From NCBI RefSeq assembly GCF_030407765.1, contig NZ_JASDCU010000010.1, positions 1 through 64,000 of the forward strand: a DNA stretch of 64,000 bases, written 5' to 3'. A model generated the notes under the pieces. The model searched no databases, was not told where the DNA came from, and was given only the letters and a program-made list of their open reading frames with translations. Below are positions 25,167 through 35,050 of the stretch, one piece after another. Both the position numbers and the translations under genes were made by a program. Each line of letters opens with the position of its first letter. The stretch's first letter is position 1. The DNA is from Microbacterium sp. APC 3901 (lineage in GTDB: Bacteria > Actinomycetota > Actinomycetes > Actinomycetales > Microbacteriaceae).

Positions 25167-26183
25167 ATGAGCACTCAGAGTCATACAGCCGTCCCGATCC
25201 GACTGGGCACGCGCCGCAGCGCGCTGGCGCAGGCGCAGTCGGGTCATGTCGCCGCCGCCCTCGAGAAGATCTCGGGGCGCCCCGTCGAGCTCGTGCCGAT
25301 CACCAGCGAAGGCGACACGAATCGTGCGTCGCTGTCGGAGATCGGCGGCCAGGGCATCTTCGCCACACGTCTTCGTGAGGCGCTGCTCGCCGGTGAGTGC
25401 GACTTCCTGGTGCATTCCCTCAAGGACCTGCCCACCGCGATCCCCGAGGGGCTGGTCATCGCGGCCACACCCGTGCGTGAGGACGCCCGCGATGTCGCGA
25501 TCACGCGCGCAGGCACACCGCTGCACCAGCTGCGCTCCGGCAGCAAGGTGGGCACCGGGTCTCCCCGTCGCATCGCTCAGGTGCACCGCCGGGCTCCGCA
25601 CGCGGAGGTCGTCGACATCCGCGGCAACGTGGATTCACGTCTGCAGCGGGTCGCATCCGGCGAGCTGGATGCCGTCATCCTCGCTGCCGCCGGTCTGTCG
25701 CGCCTCGGAACCGACTCACCGCTTCACCGTGAGGAGCTGGGGCTCTCGGAGTGGCCGACCGCTCCCGGACAGGGCTCGCTCGCGGTCGAGACGCGGTCCG
25801 ACGCTCCGGCCGAGCTGCTCGCCGCACTCGCGGAGCTCGACGACCACGACACGCGGCTGGCCATCACGGTCGAACGCGGAATCCTCGAAGGGCTCGACTC
25901 CGGATGCCAGGCTCCGATGGCCGCTCATACTGTCGTGAACGGCGATGAGATCCGTGTCAGGACGGTCGTCTACTCGACCGACGGCGGTCGCCGGATCGGC
26001 CTCGACGTCACGGAGACTCTGAACGGGGAGTATATTCGTCGGAACGGCAGCGGCAATGGAGCGGATGCTGCCGGTGGTGCAGACCCGATGCGCACAGCAC
26101 GCGAGTTCGGGTTGTCTGTCGCCCATCGGCTGCTCGAGCAAGGGGCGGCCGACCTCGTCTCCCGAGAGCATTCCTCATCATGA
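25167..26183 (+). CDS. hemC: Porphobilinogen deaminase
   Basis: Hydroxymethylbilane synthase: polymerises four porphobilinogens on a covalently bound dipyrromethane cofactor. 338 residues; Cys247 in LDSGCQAP carries the cofactor. The N-terminal signature RLGTRRSALAQAQ and the catalytic-domain stretch VHSLKDLPTA are present. A short glycine/asparagine-rich insertion (RRNGSGNGADAAGG, near 290) is not general in the family. ATG 25167 follows the chdC stop by seven bases. It overlaps hemD by four bases (ATGA). Confidence 0.95.
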   Translation: MSTQSHTAVPIRLGTRRSALAQAQSGHVAAALEKISGRPVELVPITSEGDTNRASLSEIGGQGIFATRLREALLAGECDFLVHSLKDLPTAIPEGLVIAATPVREDARDVAITRAGTPLHQLRSGSKVGTGSPRRIAQVHRRAPHAEVVDIRGNVDSRLQRVASGELDAVILAAAGLSRLGTDSPLHREELGLSEWPTAPGQGSLAVETRSDAPAELLAALAELDDHDTRLAITVERGILEGLDSGCQAPMAAHTVVNGDEIRVRTVVYSTDGGRRIGLDVTETLNGEYIRRNGSGNGADAAGGADPMRTAREFGLSVAHRLLEQGAADLVSREHSSS

Positions 26184-26971
26184 CCAATTCGAAGCAGGAC
26201 CGACCGCTTGACGGCTGGCGCATCCTCGTACCCCGCGGAGGCCCGTGGGGCGACGGCGTCGCCGCCAGTCTGCGCTCGCGCGGAGCGGTGCCCGTCGTCG
26301 CGCCGCTGATCAACTTCGCGGCCACCACCGATCAGGCCGCGCTCGACGTGGCGCTCACCCGACTGGCCGCCGGAGAGTACGACTGGCTGACGGTGACGAG
26401 CGCGACGACCGTCGACGTGATGTTCGCGCACCGCGCGGTCGTGCCGCGTCGCACGAAGATCGCTGCAGTCGGCGAGACCACGGCGGCCGCTCTGCAGGCG
26501 GTGGGGTACGAGGTCGCGATGGTGCCGGACGAAGACAACTCGGCAGCGGGCATGGCTGAGCAGCTGATCGCCCTCGAGGCCGAGCCGCGTCGCATCCTGG
26601 CTCTGCGCAGCGAGATCGCGAAGCCCGTGCTCAGCGTCCTGCTGCAGGATGCCGGTCACGACGTCGACAGCGTCGTCGCCTATCGAACCGTCGGCGTGCC
26701 TGTCACCGACCGCATCAAGCGCGATGTCGAGAACGGACGCATCAACGCGATCCTGATCACGAGCGGTTCGGTCGCCGAGCAGGTGCGGGAGCAGTTCCCC
26801 CTCATCCCGGATGAGACCCTGCTGGCCGCGATCGGTCCACGGACGGCGAGGGATGCCGACAAGGCGGGCCTGCCGATCACGGTCGTCGCCGATCGTCAGA
26901 CGGTGGACGCGCTCATCGATGCCGTGTCGAGCCACACGCTCCCGCACGCGGCGGACGAGCTGGCGCCGTGA
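26180..26971 (+). CDS. hemD: Uroporphyrinogen III synthase
   Basis: Cyclises hydroxymethylbilane with inversion of ring D to give uroporphyrinogen III. 263 residues in two alpha/beta domains, weakly conserved as usual; visible features are WRILVPRGG at the N-terminus, [13 protein letters not shown] and [11 protein letters not shown] in the two clefts, and [11 protein letters not shown] near the end. It overlaps hemC by ATGA and hemB by GTGA, so it is translationally coupled on both sides, which supports the assignment beyond sequence alone. Confidence 0.9.
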   Translation: MTNSKQDRPLDGWRILVPRGGPWGDGVAASLRSRGAVPVVAPLINFAATTDQAALDVALTRLAAGEYDWLTVTSATTVDVMFAHRAVVPRRTKIAAVGETTAAALQAVGYEVAMVPDEDNSAAGMAEQLIALEAEPRRILALRSEIAKPVLSVLLQDAGHDVDSVVAYRTVGVPVTDRIKRDVENGRINAILITSGSVAEQVREQFPLIPDETLLAAIGPRTARDADKAGLPITVVADRQTVDALIDAVSSHTLPHAADELAP

Positions 26972-27945
26972 GCTTCCCCGATGTCCGACTGCGTCGCCTG
27001 AGGCAGTCTCCTGCCGTCCGGGGCCTGGTGCGTGAGACCTCGCTCGAGCCGCGGCAGCTGGTCCTGCCGATGTTCGTCCGTGAGGGGATCACCGAGGCTG
27101 CGCCGATCGGGTCGATGCCCGGCGTCGCGCAGCATTCGCTGGATTCGCTGCGCGCAGCGGCCGTCGAGGCCGCCGAGGCGGGTGTCGGTGGCGTGATGCT
27201 GTTCGGAGTGCCGGCTGTCAGAGACGCTCAGGGCTCGGGTGCGGACGACCCGAACGGCATTCTGAACGTGGCCACCGAGGCGCTCGCGGCCGAGGTCGGC
27301 GACGCTCTCGTCGTGCAGACCGACCTGTGCCTCGACGAGTTCACCGATCATGGTCACTGCGGCGTTCTCGCAGACGATGGCACGGTCGACAATGATGCGA
27401 CCCTCGAGCGCTATGCGTCGATGGCGCTGGCTCAGGCTCGAGCCGGCTCTCAGCTGCTCGGCCTGTCGGGGATGATGGACGGCCAGGTCGCCGTCATCCG
27501 GGAGGCGCTCGATTCCGACGGCTATACCGACACGCTCCTTCTCGCCTATGCCGCGAAGTATGCGAGTGCGTTCTACGGCCCGTTCCGCGAGGCCGTGGAT
27601 TCTCAGCTGAAGGGCGATCGTCGTACGTACCAGCTCGACCCCGGGAACCGCCGCGAGGGTGTGCGGGAAGCCGTCGTCGACGAGCAGGAGGGCGCCGACA
27701 TCGTCATGGTGAAGCCCGCCATGGCCTTCCTCGACGTGCTGCGCGAGGTGCGCGACACCGTGCATATTCCGGTGTGGGCATACCAGGTGTCGGGCGAGTA
27801 CGCGATGATCGAGGCCGCTGCCGCGAACGGCTGGATCGACCGTCGTGCGTCGATCCTCGAGTCGCTGCTGTCGATCCGCCGCGCCGGTGCCGATGTCGTC
27901 CTGACCTACTGGGCGACCGAAGCCGCACGATGGCTGCGCCCCTGA
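26968..27945 (+). CDS. hemB: Delta-aminolevulinic acid dehydratase (porphobilinogen synthase)
   Basis: Condenses two 5-aminolevulinates to porphobilinogen. 325 residues, TIM barrel. The Schiff-base lysines are Lys197 ([12 protein letters not shown]) and Lys249 ([10 protein letters not shown]). The metal loop reads [11 protein letters not shown]: the outer two cysteines of the zinc triad are kept but the middle one is aspartate, a variant I recall from other actinobacteria that makes the metal dependence uncertain. The GTG start overlaps the hemD stop. hemL follows 113 bases later with its own apparent promoter. Confidence 0.95.
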   Translation: MSFPDVRLRRLRQSPAVRGLVRETSLEPRQLVLPMFVREGITEAAPIGSMPGVAQHSLDSLRAAAVEAAEAGVGGVMLFGVPAVRDAQGSGADDPNGILNVATEALAAEVGDALVVQTDLCLDEFTDHGHCGVLADDGTVDNDATLERYASMALAQARAGSQLLGLSGMMDGQVAVIREALDSDGYTDTLLLAYAAKYASAFYGPFREAVDSQLKGDRRTYQLDPGNRREGVREAVVDEQEGADIVMVKPAMAFLDVLREVRDTVHIPVWAYQVSGEYAMIEAAAANGWIDRRASILESLLSIRRAGADVVLTYWATEAARWLRP

Positions 27946-28008
27946 CACTCGGTTCGTCGACGCACTCGTGGCGGGCTCGTCTGAGTCCTTCCCCCAGGTC
28001 TGCGGACT

Positions 28009-28014
28009 AGCCTG
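28009..28014 (+). promoter_or_regulatory. Possible -10 element of hemL promoter
   Basis: TAGCCT in the 113-base hemB-hemL gap. It predicts a leader of about 38 bases that contains GAGGAG at 28047-28052, six bases before the GTG. Confidence 0.4.
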
Positions 28015-28058
28015 GAAGTGATGGCGGGAGAGTTCCGCGCATCGCTGAGGAGTGTGCT

Positions 28059-29376
28059 GTGACCGACCGCAATGACGACCTGTTCTCCGCTGCCCGCACG
28101 GTGATCCCCGGTGGAGTGAACTCGCCGGTGCGTGCCTACGGCTCTGTCGGCGGCACGCCGCGCTTCCTCGCGTCGGCGAAGGGCGCGACGGTGACGGATG
28201 CCGCGGGCAACGAGTACGTCGACCTGGTGGCTTCGTGGGGACCGGCGCTGCTCGGCCACGCGCACCCTGAGGTGGTCGCCGCCGTGCAGGAGGCAGCCAC
28301 TCGAGGGCTCTCGTTCGGTGCCCCCACCGAGGGCGAGGTGGAACTCGCTCAGCTGATCGCGGACCGAGTGCGGTTCGGCGAGATCCGGCCCGTCGAGCGG
28401 GTGCGGCTCGTGTCGACCGGCACCGAAGCCACGATGACCGCTATCCGGCTTGCGCGCGGCGCCACCGGCCGCGACCTGCTGGTCAAGTTCGCCGGTCATT
28501 ATCACGGGCACTCCGACGGTCTTCTCGCCGCGGCCGGTTCCGGCGTCGCGACTCTCGCCCTGCCCGGCTCTGCCGGCGTCCCGGCACCCATCGCCGCGCA
28601 GACCCTCGTGATCGACTACAACGACCCCGACGCGCTGGCCGCGGTGTTCGCCGAGCACGGTGACCGCATCGCAGCCGTGATCGTCGAGGCCGCAGCCGCG
28701 AACATGGGCGTGGTTCCGCCGCTGCCGGGGTTCAACCGGCTGCTGGCCGAGACTGCCCATGCGCATGGCGCTCTGCTGATCGTCGATGAGGTGCTGACGG
28801 GCTTCCGTGTGCATCCGGCCGGCTTCTGGGGGCTCCAGGCGGCGTCCGGCGAGGACTATCTGCCCGACATCATCACGTTCGGCAAGGTCGTCGGCGGAGG
28901 AATGCCGCTCGCTGCACTCGGAGGACGTGCCGAGGTCATGGATCTGCTCGCTCCTCTGGGGCCCGTGTACCAGGCGGGGACGCTGTCGGGCAATCCGCTT
29001 TCGGTGGCCGCGGGTCTCGCGACTCTGCGCCTGGCGACCCCCGAGGTCTACGCGACCGTCGACGCAGCCGCGGCCAGGGTCTCCCACGCTCTGGAGGCCG
29101 CTCTCGCCGATGCCGGCGTCGCCCACGCCGTGGCGCACGCGGGGAACCTGTTCAGCGCTTCCTTCCGGGCTTCAGCGCCCCGAACGTACGCCGAGGCGCA
29201 GGCTCAGGAGTCCTTCCGGTACGCGCCGTTCTTCCACGCGATGCGCGAGCAGGGAGTCGCGCTGCCGCCGAGCGTGTTCGAGGCCTGGTTCCTCACAGCC
29301 GCGCATGGCGAGGAAGAGCTCCAGCGCATCGAAGCGGCGCTGCCGATCGCTGCACGCGCCGCCGCCGCGGCTGCAG

Positions 29377-29381
<5 letters not shown>
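28059..29381 (+). CDS. hemL: Glutamate-1-semialdehyde 2,1-aminomutase
   Basis: PLP-dependent enzyme converting glutamate-1-semialdehyde (HemA product) to 5-aminolevulinate. 440 residues, fold type I aminotransferase family. PLP-binding Lys276 is in [22 protein letters not shown] carries the cofactor-ring aspartate. The start is GTG 28059 with GAGGAG six bases upstream. The gene ends in a run of alanine codons, and its TGA stop is formed by the first unit of a 120-bp hexanucleotide repeat. Because the stop lies in unit one, changes in repeat number further downstream would not alter the protein. Confidence 0.95.
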
Positions 29382-29496
<115 letters not shown>

Positions 29497-29607
29497 CAGG
29501 TCCGGCGTGCCGAGTGCGTCTGAGTCCCCGAGATCCCGGCTGCGGGCCACCGGGCATCCGGGGTGCAGAGGCGCCGGGCTCGGCGACGTTCGGACCTGGC
29601 GGAACCC

Positions 29608-31002
29608 TCAGACGAACATGACTCGTCGTCTCGCATCGTCTCGATAAGTGCGGCCCAGTGGGCTCACCCAATCGATCGTGCCGTCGGGGAGTTGCCTGGC
29701 CGACCAGCGATGCGCGTCGGCTATATCGGGATGCTTCAGCACGTGGTGGCTCGCACAGAGGTGAGCCAGGTTGTGGATCTCGGTCCGTCCGCCCTTGGCA
29801 TGATCGAAGGTGTGGTCGACCTGGCAGCGATGCACCGGCATCCTGCAGCCGGGGAATCGACAGTGCTGGTCTCGGGCGCGGAGGAATCGACGCATCGCCT
29901 CGGTGGGCGCATAGTTGTCGGTCTCGACGACGAGGCCTGTCGGATCGAGGAACAGGCGAGACCATCCGCGCATGCGACCGGCGAGATCGCGGGCCACACC
30001 GGGATGCAGGGGGCCGTGACCGTCGAGTTCGGCGGGACGCTCATCGTAGCCCGCGAGCGTCGTCGAGGCGACGGTGACGTGGATCCGCCCACGGATGTTA
30101 TCGAGCCCTGAGCCGTTCGCGGCACTGGGATCGGCGGCAAGGAGAAGATCGATCAGCAGGTCGGCTCTGACCTGGTCGATCGTGCGCGTGTCTGCCGGGA
30201 TGTGCTCGACCGTGGGATCGGTGGTGAACGTGCCCTCCCCGAAGATCGCGTAGTCATCGCGAGCCGCGGAGTCGGCGGCGATGTCGTCGAGGTAGATCGG
30301 GTTCTCACCGTCGTCGATGGGCTCGAGCACCGGCTCACGGTCTGCCCGGCCGGCGATGACGGCGCGGGCCAGCTGCGTCAGGCGGTCGAAGATCGCCACG
30401 GCGAGATGCTCGGGGAGCACCGCGGTCAGCACGGCGAGCCCATCGCCGGCGGGCCGTACGGTCACCGTGCGTTCAGACAGTGCCCGGGCGTGCCGCTCAT
30501 TCACCGTGGAACCCGCAAGGACTGCTGCCAGCGCCTTGAGGTGCACTCTCGTCCGTGCGGGGGTCTCCCTCTCCGCGACGGTCACGGCAGCGATGTCGTA
30601 GTCCTCCAGCGCCTCGGCATCCGCTCTGCCGTTGTTGACCGCCTCACGGACGACGCACGCTGCACGGACGATCTCGCGGACGTGCGCGGCCGTGACGGTA
30701 CCGTCACGGAATGCCTGCTGCACGCGCGGATGACCTCGTTCGAGGAAAGCGGCATCGGTGAACGCGTACTCGATGCTGCCTTGCGCCATGCGACCTGCCG
30801 CGGAATACTCCGCGACCATCGATCTGTAGATGGCATCGCGATGGTACGGATTCTCTTCGGAGTCCGACTGGCTCAGGCGCATCCGCTCGGCGAGGAGAGC
30901 GGACGCCTCGGCCTCGAGAACGGCGATCTGTCTCCGCTTCTCGACCCACGAGTCGAGCAGCTCAGCGCGCTGCTCGAGGTCGCGATCGGTGGCGGATGTC
31001 AT
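29608..31002 (-). CDS. DUF222 / HNH endonuclease domain protein
   Basis: A 464-residue protein with an N-terminal helical DUF222 domain (about 10-310) and a C-terminal HNH nuclease motif (about 370-420). The nuclease part shows a CRFPGC pair, VDHTFDHAKGGRTEIHNLAHLCASHH with the HNH histidines and asparagine, and no obvious disruption. Such proteins are abundant and often multicopy in actinobacteria (related to the mycobacterial 13E12 repeat family) and may be mobile or defence-related, but no activity is assigned. A TAGAGT -10 lies six bases before the ATG, without a Shine-Dalgarno. No inverted repeats or integrase flank it; the hexanucleotide repeat lies 110 bases downstream. Confidence 0.85.
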   Translation of the reverse strand: MTSATDRDLEQRAELLDSWVEKRRQIAVLEAEASALLAERMRLSQSDSEENPYHRDAIYRSMVAEYSAAGRMAQGSIEYAFTDAAFLERGHPRVQQAFRDGTVTAAHVREIVRAACVVREAVNNGRADAEALEDYDIAAVTVAERETPARTRVHLKALAAVLAGSTVNERHARALSERTVTVRPAGDGLAVLTAVLPEHLAVAIFDRLTQLARAVIAGRADREPVLEPIDDGENPIYLDDIAADSAARDDYAIFGEGTFTTDPTVEHIPADTRTIDQVRADLLIDLLLAADPSAANGSGLDNIRGRIHVTVASTTLAGYDERPAELDGHGPLHPGVARDLAGRMRGWSRLFLDPTGLVVETDNYAPTEAMRRFLRARDQHCRFPGCRMPVHRCQVDHTFDHAKGGRTEIHNLAHLCASHHVLKHPDIADAHRWSARQLPDGTIDWVSPLGRTYRDDARRRVMFV

Positions 31003-31008
31003 GCTCCA

Positions 31009-31014
31009 ACTCTA
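31009..31014 (-). promoter_or_regulatory. -10 element of leaderless HNH gene
   Basis: Minus-strand TAGAGT ends six bases before the ATG at 31002. Confidence 0.45.
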
Positions 31015-31135
31015 GTAGATTTGTTCGAATGTGGAGCAGAACACCGGAATGGAAGAGGGGTGGAATCGTGGGAACCGACAACGGATCGTTGCCTTCCTGT
31101 GAGCAAGACACAGACATCTGGAAGGGTGCCGCTGG

Positions 31136-31141
31136 CAGACT
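31136..31141 (+). promoter_or_regulatory. -10 element of leaderless hypothetical gene
   Basis: CAGACT is followed by six bases and the ATG at 31148. Confidence 0.4.
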
Positions 31142-31147
31142 GGACGC

Positions 31148-31597
31148 ATGGTGACGTTGCTGCTGGACCAGACGCAACTCGAGATCGTGCTCTCGCCGAT
31201 CGAGCGTGCGGCGAGCTTCCACCGTGACAACGTGCGTCTCGTGCGCGACACCATCACCAAGGTCCAGCTGATCGACGACGCGTGGACCTGGTTGCGTGGC
31301 GTGCCGAATCCCGGAACGCACATTCCCGGCGTGCTCGCCGCGGGAACCTGGAAGGCCGCGGGCAGCGTCGATTTCGTCCTCATCCGTCGTCGGCGTCCCA
31401 GCGTGGTCATCGACCTCTCGGGTGACGCGCAGTACCGACGGCTGATCCTCACGACGAGGCACGGCCTCGCGTTGACCCAGGCGCTCCGACTCGACGTGTC
31501 GGATGAGCCGGCGGACGTCGAGGAGATCGTGGCGACATCGCCCACGCCGGTGTCGAAGGGGAGTCGCCGTCCGGTGATCCGCCCGCGACCGGCCTGA
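31148..31597 (+). CDS. Conserved-looking hypothetical protein
   Basis: A 149-residue soluble protein I do not recognise. The sequence suggests a compact alpha/beta or PH-like beta domain (about 1-118; strands such as [54 protein letters not shown]) and a disordered basic tail ([14 protein letters not shown]). It may bind a lipid or act at a membrane surface, but this is only a guess from its shape. A CAGACT hexamer six bases before the ATG and absence of a Shine-Dalgarno fit a leaderless mRNA. A strong terminator separates it from the convergent ABC ATPase gene. Confidence 0.6.
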   Translation: MVTLLLDQTQLEIVLSPIERAASFHRDNVRLVRDTITKVQLIDDAWTWLRGVPNPGTHIPGVLAAGTWKAAGSVDFVLIRRRRPSVVIDLSGDAQYRRLILTTRHGLALTQALRLDVSDEPADVEEIVATSPTPVSKGSRRPVIRPRPA

Positions 31598-31615
31598 GAG
31601 ACCCCGGAACGAGAG

Positions 31616-31650
31616 AACGCCCTCCGCAGCCTTACGGCGCGGAGGGCGTT
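31616..31650. terminator. Bidirectional terminator between hypothetical and ABC ATPase genes
   Basis: Twelve-bp stem (AACGCCCTCCGC at 31616-31627 with GCGGAGGGCGTT at 31639-31650), extended after one bulged base by GCC/GGC with a TTAC loop. Confidence 0.8.
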
Positions 31651-31675
31651 CGCATCGAGACCCGCTCAGACGAGC

Positions 31676-33667
31676 TCAGGGACGGTCGTGCTCACCGTCG
31701 TGGTGGTCACCCTCGTGCTGCTCACCCTCGTGCTGCTCGCCCTCGTGCTGCTCGCCCTCGTGCTGCTCGCCCTCGTGCTGCTCGCCCTCGTGCGGCTCGC
31801 CCTCGTGCTGCTCGCCCTCGTGCTGCTCGCCCTCGTGCTGCTCGCCCTCGTGGTGCTGCTCGCCCTCGTGCTGCACTTCGTCGGGGCTGTGGTCCGCCTC
31901 CGGGGCGGCATCCGCGTCTGTCTCCGCATCCGCTGATGCGTCGGCTTCTCCGAGCGGATAGTCCTTGGGCTCGTCCTCGTAGTACGCGCGCGCGGCGGCG
32001 GCGAGCATCGAGGTGACCGCCGCCGAGCGAGGGTCGTCGTCGGACGACGCCGACTCGCCCGACTCGCCCGAGTCGTTCGCCTCGGCGAAGAACTCGACTC
32101 CGGAGTGCTCGTCGGTGTCGGTGTCGGTGTCGTTGTCGTTCTCGGTGTCGTTCTCAACCGTGTCGGGCCCGTCAGAGACGTGGGCGTCGCTATCTGCGGC
32201 GACAGGAGCGTCGGCGCCGTCGGCAGATGCGGTCCCGAACAGGATGTCGTCGAACGACGGTCGGGTGCTCTCCGCTTCAGGGTCGGAAGTCGTCTCCGGC
32301 TCGGTCGAGCCGCCGGTCGAGTCCGCGTCGCCGGGAGTGTCCTCGCTGCCCGCATGGGCTGCCTCGGAGGCGACGTCGGCCGCATCCTCCGCGTCATTGG
32401 CGTCAGAGGCGTCCGCTGCGTAGCGGAGCTCTGCCGCGGCGTACTCGACATCACGAGCGGCGTCTGCAGCATCCGCCGCGTCGTCGGCTTCGGCATCCGC
32501 CGCGTCAGCCGCCGCGCGGGCGGAGTCCGATGCGGCCGCATCGGACTCCGAGGAGTCAGGCGCCGACGGGTCGGACCCGGGGTCATCCTCAGTGGGGGAG
32601 GCCTCGGAGTCGGCAGCGTCGGAGTCCGTCACGGCGGGGTCGGCGTCCGGGACTTCGGATGCCGCGCCGATGCCGATGGCCGGTGCTTCGACCGACGTGA
32701 TCTGCGATTCGGCGTCAGGGCTGGGTACTGCGGAGTCGACCACCGGTGCGGCGGTGATGGCCTGCGGCGCGAGCCTGCCGCCGCGGACGAGTTCGATGAA
32801 GACGTCTTCGAGGGTGGGGCCGCGCTGCACGAGGGTGGCGAGGGCGATTCCGGCCGATGCCGCGATGGCGCCGACCGCACCCGCATTGCTGCCGCGAACC
32901 GTGAGGCCCGAGCGGAGCACCTCGACCTCGAGGCCGGCCGCCGAGAGCGCCGACTTCAGCGCGGCGCGATCCGCGGCGTCGACCACGACCGATCCTGACG
33001 ACGGGTCGGCGAGCTTCTCGATGCCGCTCGAGAGCACGAGCTGCCCCTTCGAGAGCACGAGCACGTGGTCTGCGACCTGCTCGATCTCGCTCAGCACGTG
33101 CGAGGAGACGAGGACCGTGCGGCCCTCGTCTGCGAGGCGGCGCAGCAGGAGGCGGATCCAGCGGATGCCCTCAGGGTCGAGGCCGTTCGCCGGTTCGTCG
33201 AAGACCAGGGCGCCCGGATCGCCCAGCAGCGCGTGCGCCACGCTCAGTCGCTGACGCATTCCGAGTGAGAAGCTGCCGATGCGACCCTCGGCCTCGTGCT
33301 CGAGACCCACCAGTGAGAGGACCTCGTCGACACGCGAGAGCGGGATGCCGTTGGCCTTGGCCGCGATCGTCAGCTGGCGTGAGGCCGAGCGGCGCGGGCG
33401 GTATGCGGTCTCCTCCAGGACGGAGCCGATCGTGCGCAGGGGATGACGCAGCTCTGAATGTGCGGTTCCACCGATCGTGGCGGTGCCGCTCGTGGCGCGC
33501 ACCTGCCCGAGGAGGATGCGCAGGGTGGTGGTCTTTCCGGCGCCGTTCGGGCCGAGGAAAGCGGTCACGACACCGGGCTCGACTCGCGCGGAGAAGTCGG
33601 ACACCGCCGTCACGTCGTTGAAGCGCTTCGTGACGTGCGTGAACTCGAGCACCTGTCCGTCGGGCAT
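31676..33667 (-). CDS. ABC transporter ATPase with long acidic and histidine-rich repeat tail
   Basis: 663 residues; only the first half is a normal ABC-2-type export ATPase. Walker [10 protein letters not shown] is at 39-47, the signature reads FSLGMRQR (133-140), Walker B ALVFDEPA (153-160) and the H-loop SSH (188-190). A regulatory subdomain ends with [11 protein letters not shown] near 294. Residues about 311-598 are an acidic, Asp/Ala/Ser-rich low-complexity region. Residues 600-660 are ten HEGE(Q/P) units plus HEGDH and HDGEH, giving 15 histidines in about 60 residues, a likely metal-binding tail. ATG 33667 has GAGAGG six bases upstream. No permease gene is adjacent, so its membrane partner must be elsewhere. 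Divergent from the HIBCH-type gene. Confidence 0.85.
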   Translation of the reverse strand: MPDGQVLEFTHVTKRFNDVTAVSDFSARVEPGVVTAFLGPNGAGKTTTLRILLGQVRATSGTATIGGTAHSELRHPLRTIGSVLEETAYRPRRSASRQLTIAAKANGIPLSRVDEVLSLVGLEHEAEGRIGSFSLGMRQRLSVAHALLGDPGALVFDEPANGLDPEGIRWIRLLLRRLADEGRTVLVSSHVLSEIEQVADHVLVLSKGQLVLSSGIEKLADPSSGSVVVDAADRAALKSALSAAGLEVEVLRSGLTVRGSNAGAVGAIAASAGIALATLVQRGPTLEDVFIELVRGGRLAPQAITAAPVVDSAVPSPDAESQITSVEAPAIGIGAASEVPDADPAVTDSDAADSEASPTEDDPGSDPSAPDSSESDAAASDSARAAADAADAEADDAADAADAARDVEYAAAELRYAADASDANDAEDAADVASEAAHAGSEDTPGDADSTGGSTEPETTSDPEAESTRPSFDDILFGTASADGADAPVAADSDAHVSDGPDTVENDTENDNDTDTDTDEHSGVEFFAEANDSGESGESASSDDDPRSAAVTSMLAAAARAYYEDEPKDYPLGEADASADAETDADAAPEADHSPDEVQHEGEQHHEGEQHEGEQHEGEQHEGEPHEGEQHEGEQHEGEQHEGEQHEGEQHEGDHHDGEHDRP
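31688..31870. repeat. 15-bp coding minisatellite (HEGEQ repeats)
   Basis: About twelve copies of a 15-bp unit, plus-strand consensus CTGCTCGCCCTCGTG, encode the HEGEQ repeats on the minus strand. Several units are identical, so copy number is likely to vary. Confidence 0.9.
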
Positions 33668-33775
33668 CTGCGACCTCTCGTTGCAGTGGGCAGTTCTGTC
33701 TATCCTGCCGGAAAAGCCCCAAGATCGTGCATTTACCCTACAGACGCGGCCGGATGCAAGGGTCGGTGCACCGGG

Positions 33776-33781
33776 TAACCT
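33776..33781 (+). promoter_or_regulatory. -10 element of leaderless HIBCH-type gene
   Basis: TAACCT is followed by seven bases and the GTG at 33789. Confidence 0.45.
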
Positions 33782-33788
33782 GACACCC

Positions 33789-34850
33789 GTGACCGAATCC
33801 AGCGCAGCTCCCCGGGTCCTCGTCCGCACCGAAGGAGCCCTCGGCCGGCTGACCCTGAACCGGCCGGAAGCGATCAACGCGCTCGACCCCGACATGATCC
33901 GGCTGCTGACGCTGGCACTCGAGGATTGGCGTCACGACACCGATGTGCAGATCGTCGTCATCGACGGCGCGGGCGAGCGCGGCATGTGCGCCGGGGGAGA
34001 CGTTCGGGGACTGCACGCGCAGATCGTGGGAGGACGCACGGAGGAGACCGCCGAGTTCTTCCGCGCAGAGTACGCGCTGAACGCGATGATCGCCGAGTAC
34101 CCGAAGCCCATCGTCTCCATCGCCGACGGCATCACGATGGGCGGCGGAGTCGGCCTCTCCGGTCATGCGGCGATCCGCATCGTCACCGAACGTTCGAAGC
34201 TGGCGATGCCCGAGACGCGCATCGGATTCACCCCTGACGTCGGCGGCACGTGGCTGCTGGGGCGCACGCCCGGCCGGTTCGGCGAGTACTTCGGACTCAC
34301 GGGCTCGACGATGAGCGGGGCGGATGCCGTGCTGCTCGGCTTCGCCGACCACTTCGTGCCGTCCGATCGACTCGATGCGCTGCGCGAGGCGCTCGCCTAC
34401 CGTGCCGACCCGACAGGGCCCGCCGAGATCGTGCTGCTGTTCGACGAGACCCCGGAGCCTTCTGCGCTGCCGGCGTCACGCGAATGGATCGACAGGGCGT
34501 TCTCGGCCGACACGATCGCGGAGGTCGTGTCGCGACTGCGTGCGGAGGAGGGTGCGGATGCCGCGACGACCGCGGACCTGATCGAGAGCCTGGCCCCGAC
34601 CGGACTGGCCGTCACGCTCGACGCCGTCAGGGAGGCGCGTCGACTCCCGAACCTGCGAGCGGCGCTCGAGGGCGAGTACCGCCGCGTGATGTGGTTCGTG
34701 ACGCGGCATCCCGATCTCGTCGAAGGGATCAGGGCCCAGCTCATCGACAAGGACCGCAATCCGCAGTGGAACCCGGCGACGATCGCCGAACTCCCGTCCG
34801 ATGCCGGTGCCGAGGCGCGGGACTTCGTGCCTGAACGCTCGCTGTTCTGA
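33789..34850 (+). CDS. Enoyl-CoA hydratase/isomerase family, 3-hydroxyisobutyryl-CoA hydrolase-like
   Basis: Crotonase-superfamily enzyme of 353 residues, the length of 3-hydroxyisobutyryl-CoA hydrolases of valine breakdown rather than the roughly 260 of enoyl-CoA hydratases. The CoA oxyanion-hole motif is MCAGGDVRGLHAQI and the second is GGGVGLSGHAAIRI. The HIBCH-type signature AMPETRIGFTPDVGGTWLLGRTPG carries the catalytic Glu and Asp. The start is GTG 33789, in a leaderless-type arrangement. It stands alone between the ABC ATPase gene (divergent) and an ABC exporter operon. The hydrolase reading is likely but an isomerase/hydratase cannot be excluded. Confidence 0.82.
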   Translation: MTESSAAPRVLVRTEGALGRLTLNRPEAINALDPDMIRLLTLALEDWRHDTDVQIVVIDGAGERGMCAGGDVRGLHAQIVGGRTEETAEFFRAEYALNAMIAEYPKPIVSIADGITMGGGVGLSGHAAIRIVTERSKLAMPETRIGFTPDVGGTWLLGRTPGRFGEYFGLTGSTMSGADAVLLGFADHFVPSDRLDALREALAYRADPTGPAEIVLLFDETPEPSALPASREWIDRAFSADTIAEVVSRLRAEEGADAATTADLIESLAPTGLAVTLDAVREARRLPNLRAALEGEYRRVMWFVTRHPDLVEGIRAQLIDKDRNPQWNPATIAELPSDAGAEARDFVPERSLF

Positions 34851-34865
34851 GACATCTCGGTATAT

Positions 34866-34884
34866 CCGTGGTTGTTCGCCACGG
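34866..34884 (+). terminator. Hairpin after the HIBCH-type gene
   Basis: CCGTGG and CCACGG form a 6-bp stem around a 7-base loop, 15 bases after the stop codon. It is a weak terminator; the remaining 165 bases to the next start hold no strong promoter that I can name. Confidence 0.4.
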
Positions 34885-35050
34885 TGCATAAACCGCTGGC
34901 CGCGCGCGAAATGGTTCGCTGTCAGCGAAGGTCCACCCATCGGGGGATACGAATGTCCGAAGTTCATGCCACTCTTGCTTGTGCGCGATCATCGGCCTGC
35001 GTCCGCCCGTCGGGAGATCCGCCGACTCATCCTTCCTAGAAAGTCCGCCT

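Noticed and set aside
29608..31002. Active mobile element carrying the HNH protein
   Set aside because: No terminal inverted repeats, target duplication or recombinase flank it; DUF222/HNH genes are commonly stand-alone.
31688..31870. Possible CRISPR array
   Set aside because: The 15-bp units are contiguous with no unique spacers and lie inside a coding frame; no cas gene is nearby.
31688..31936. Plus-strand open frame made almost only of Leu, Val and Ala codons
   Set aside because: It is the antisense of the HEGEQ minisatellite; its composition follows from the 15-bp repeat, and the minus strand encodes a convincing ABC ATPase in frame.
34979..35050. Upstream TTG start for the first ABC exporter subunit
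   Set aside because: The 24 extra residues are not hydrophobic or conserved-looking and no ribosome binding site precedes the TTG; GTG 35051 begins at typical ABC exporter sequence.
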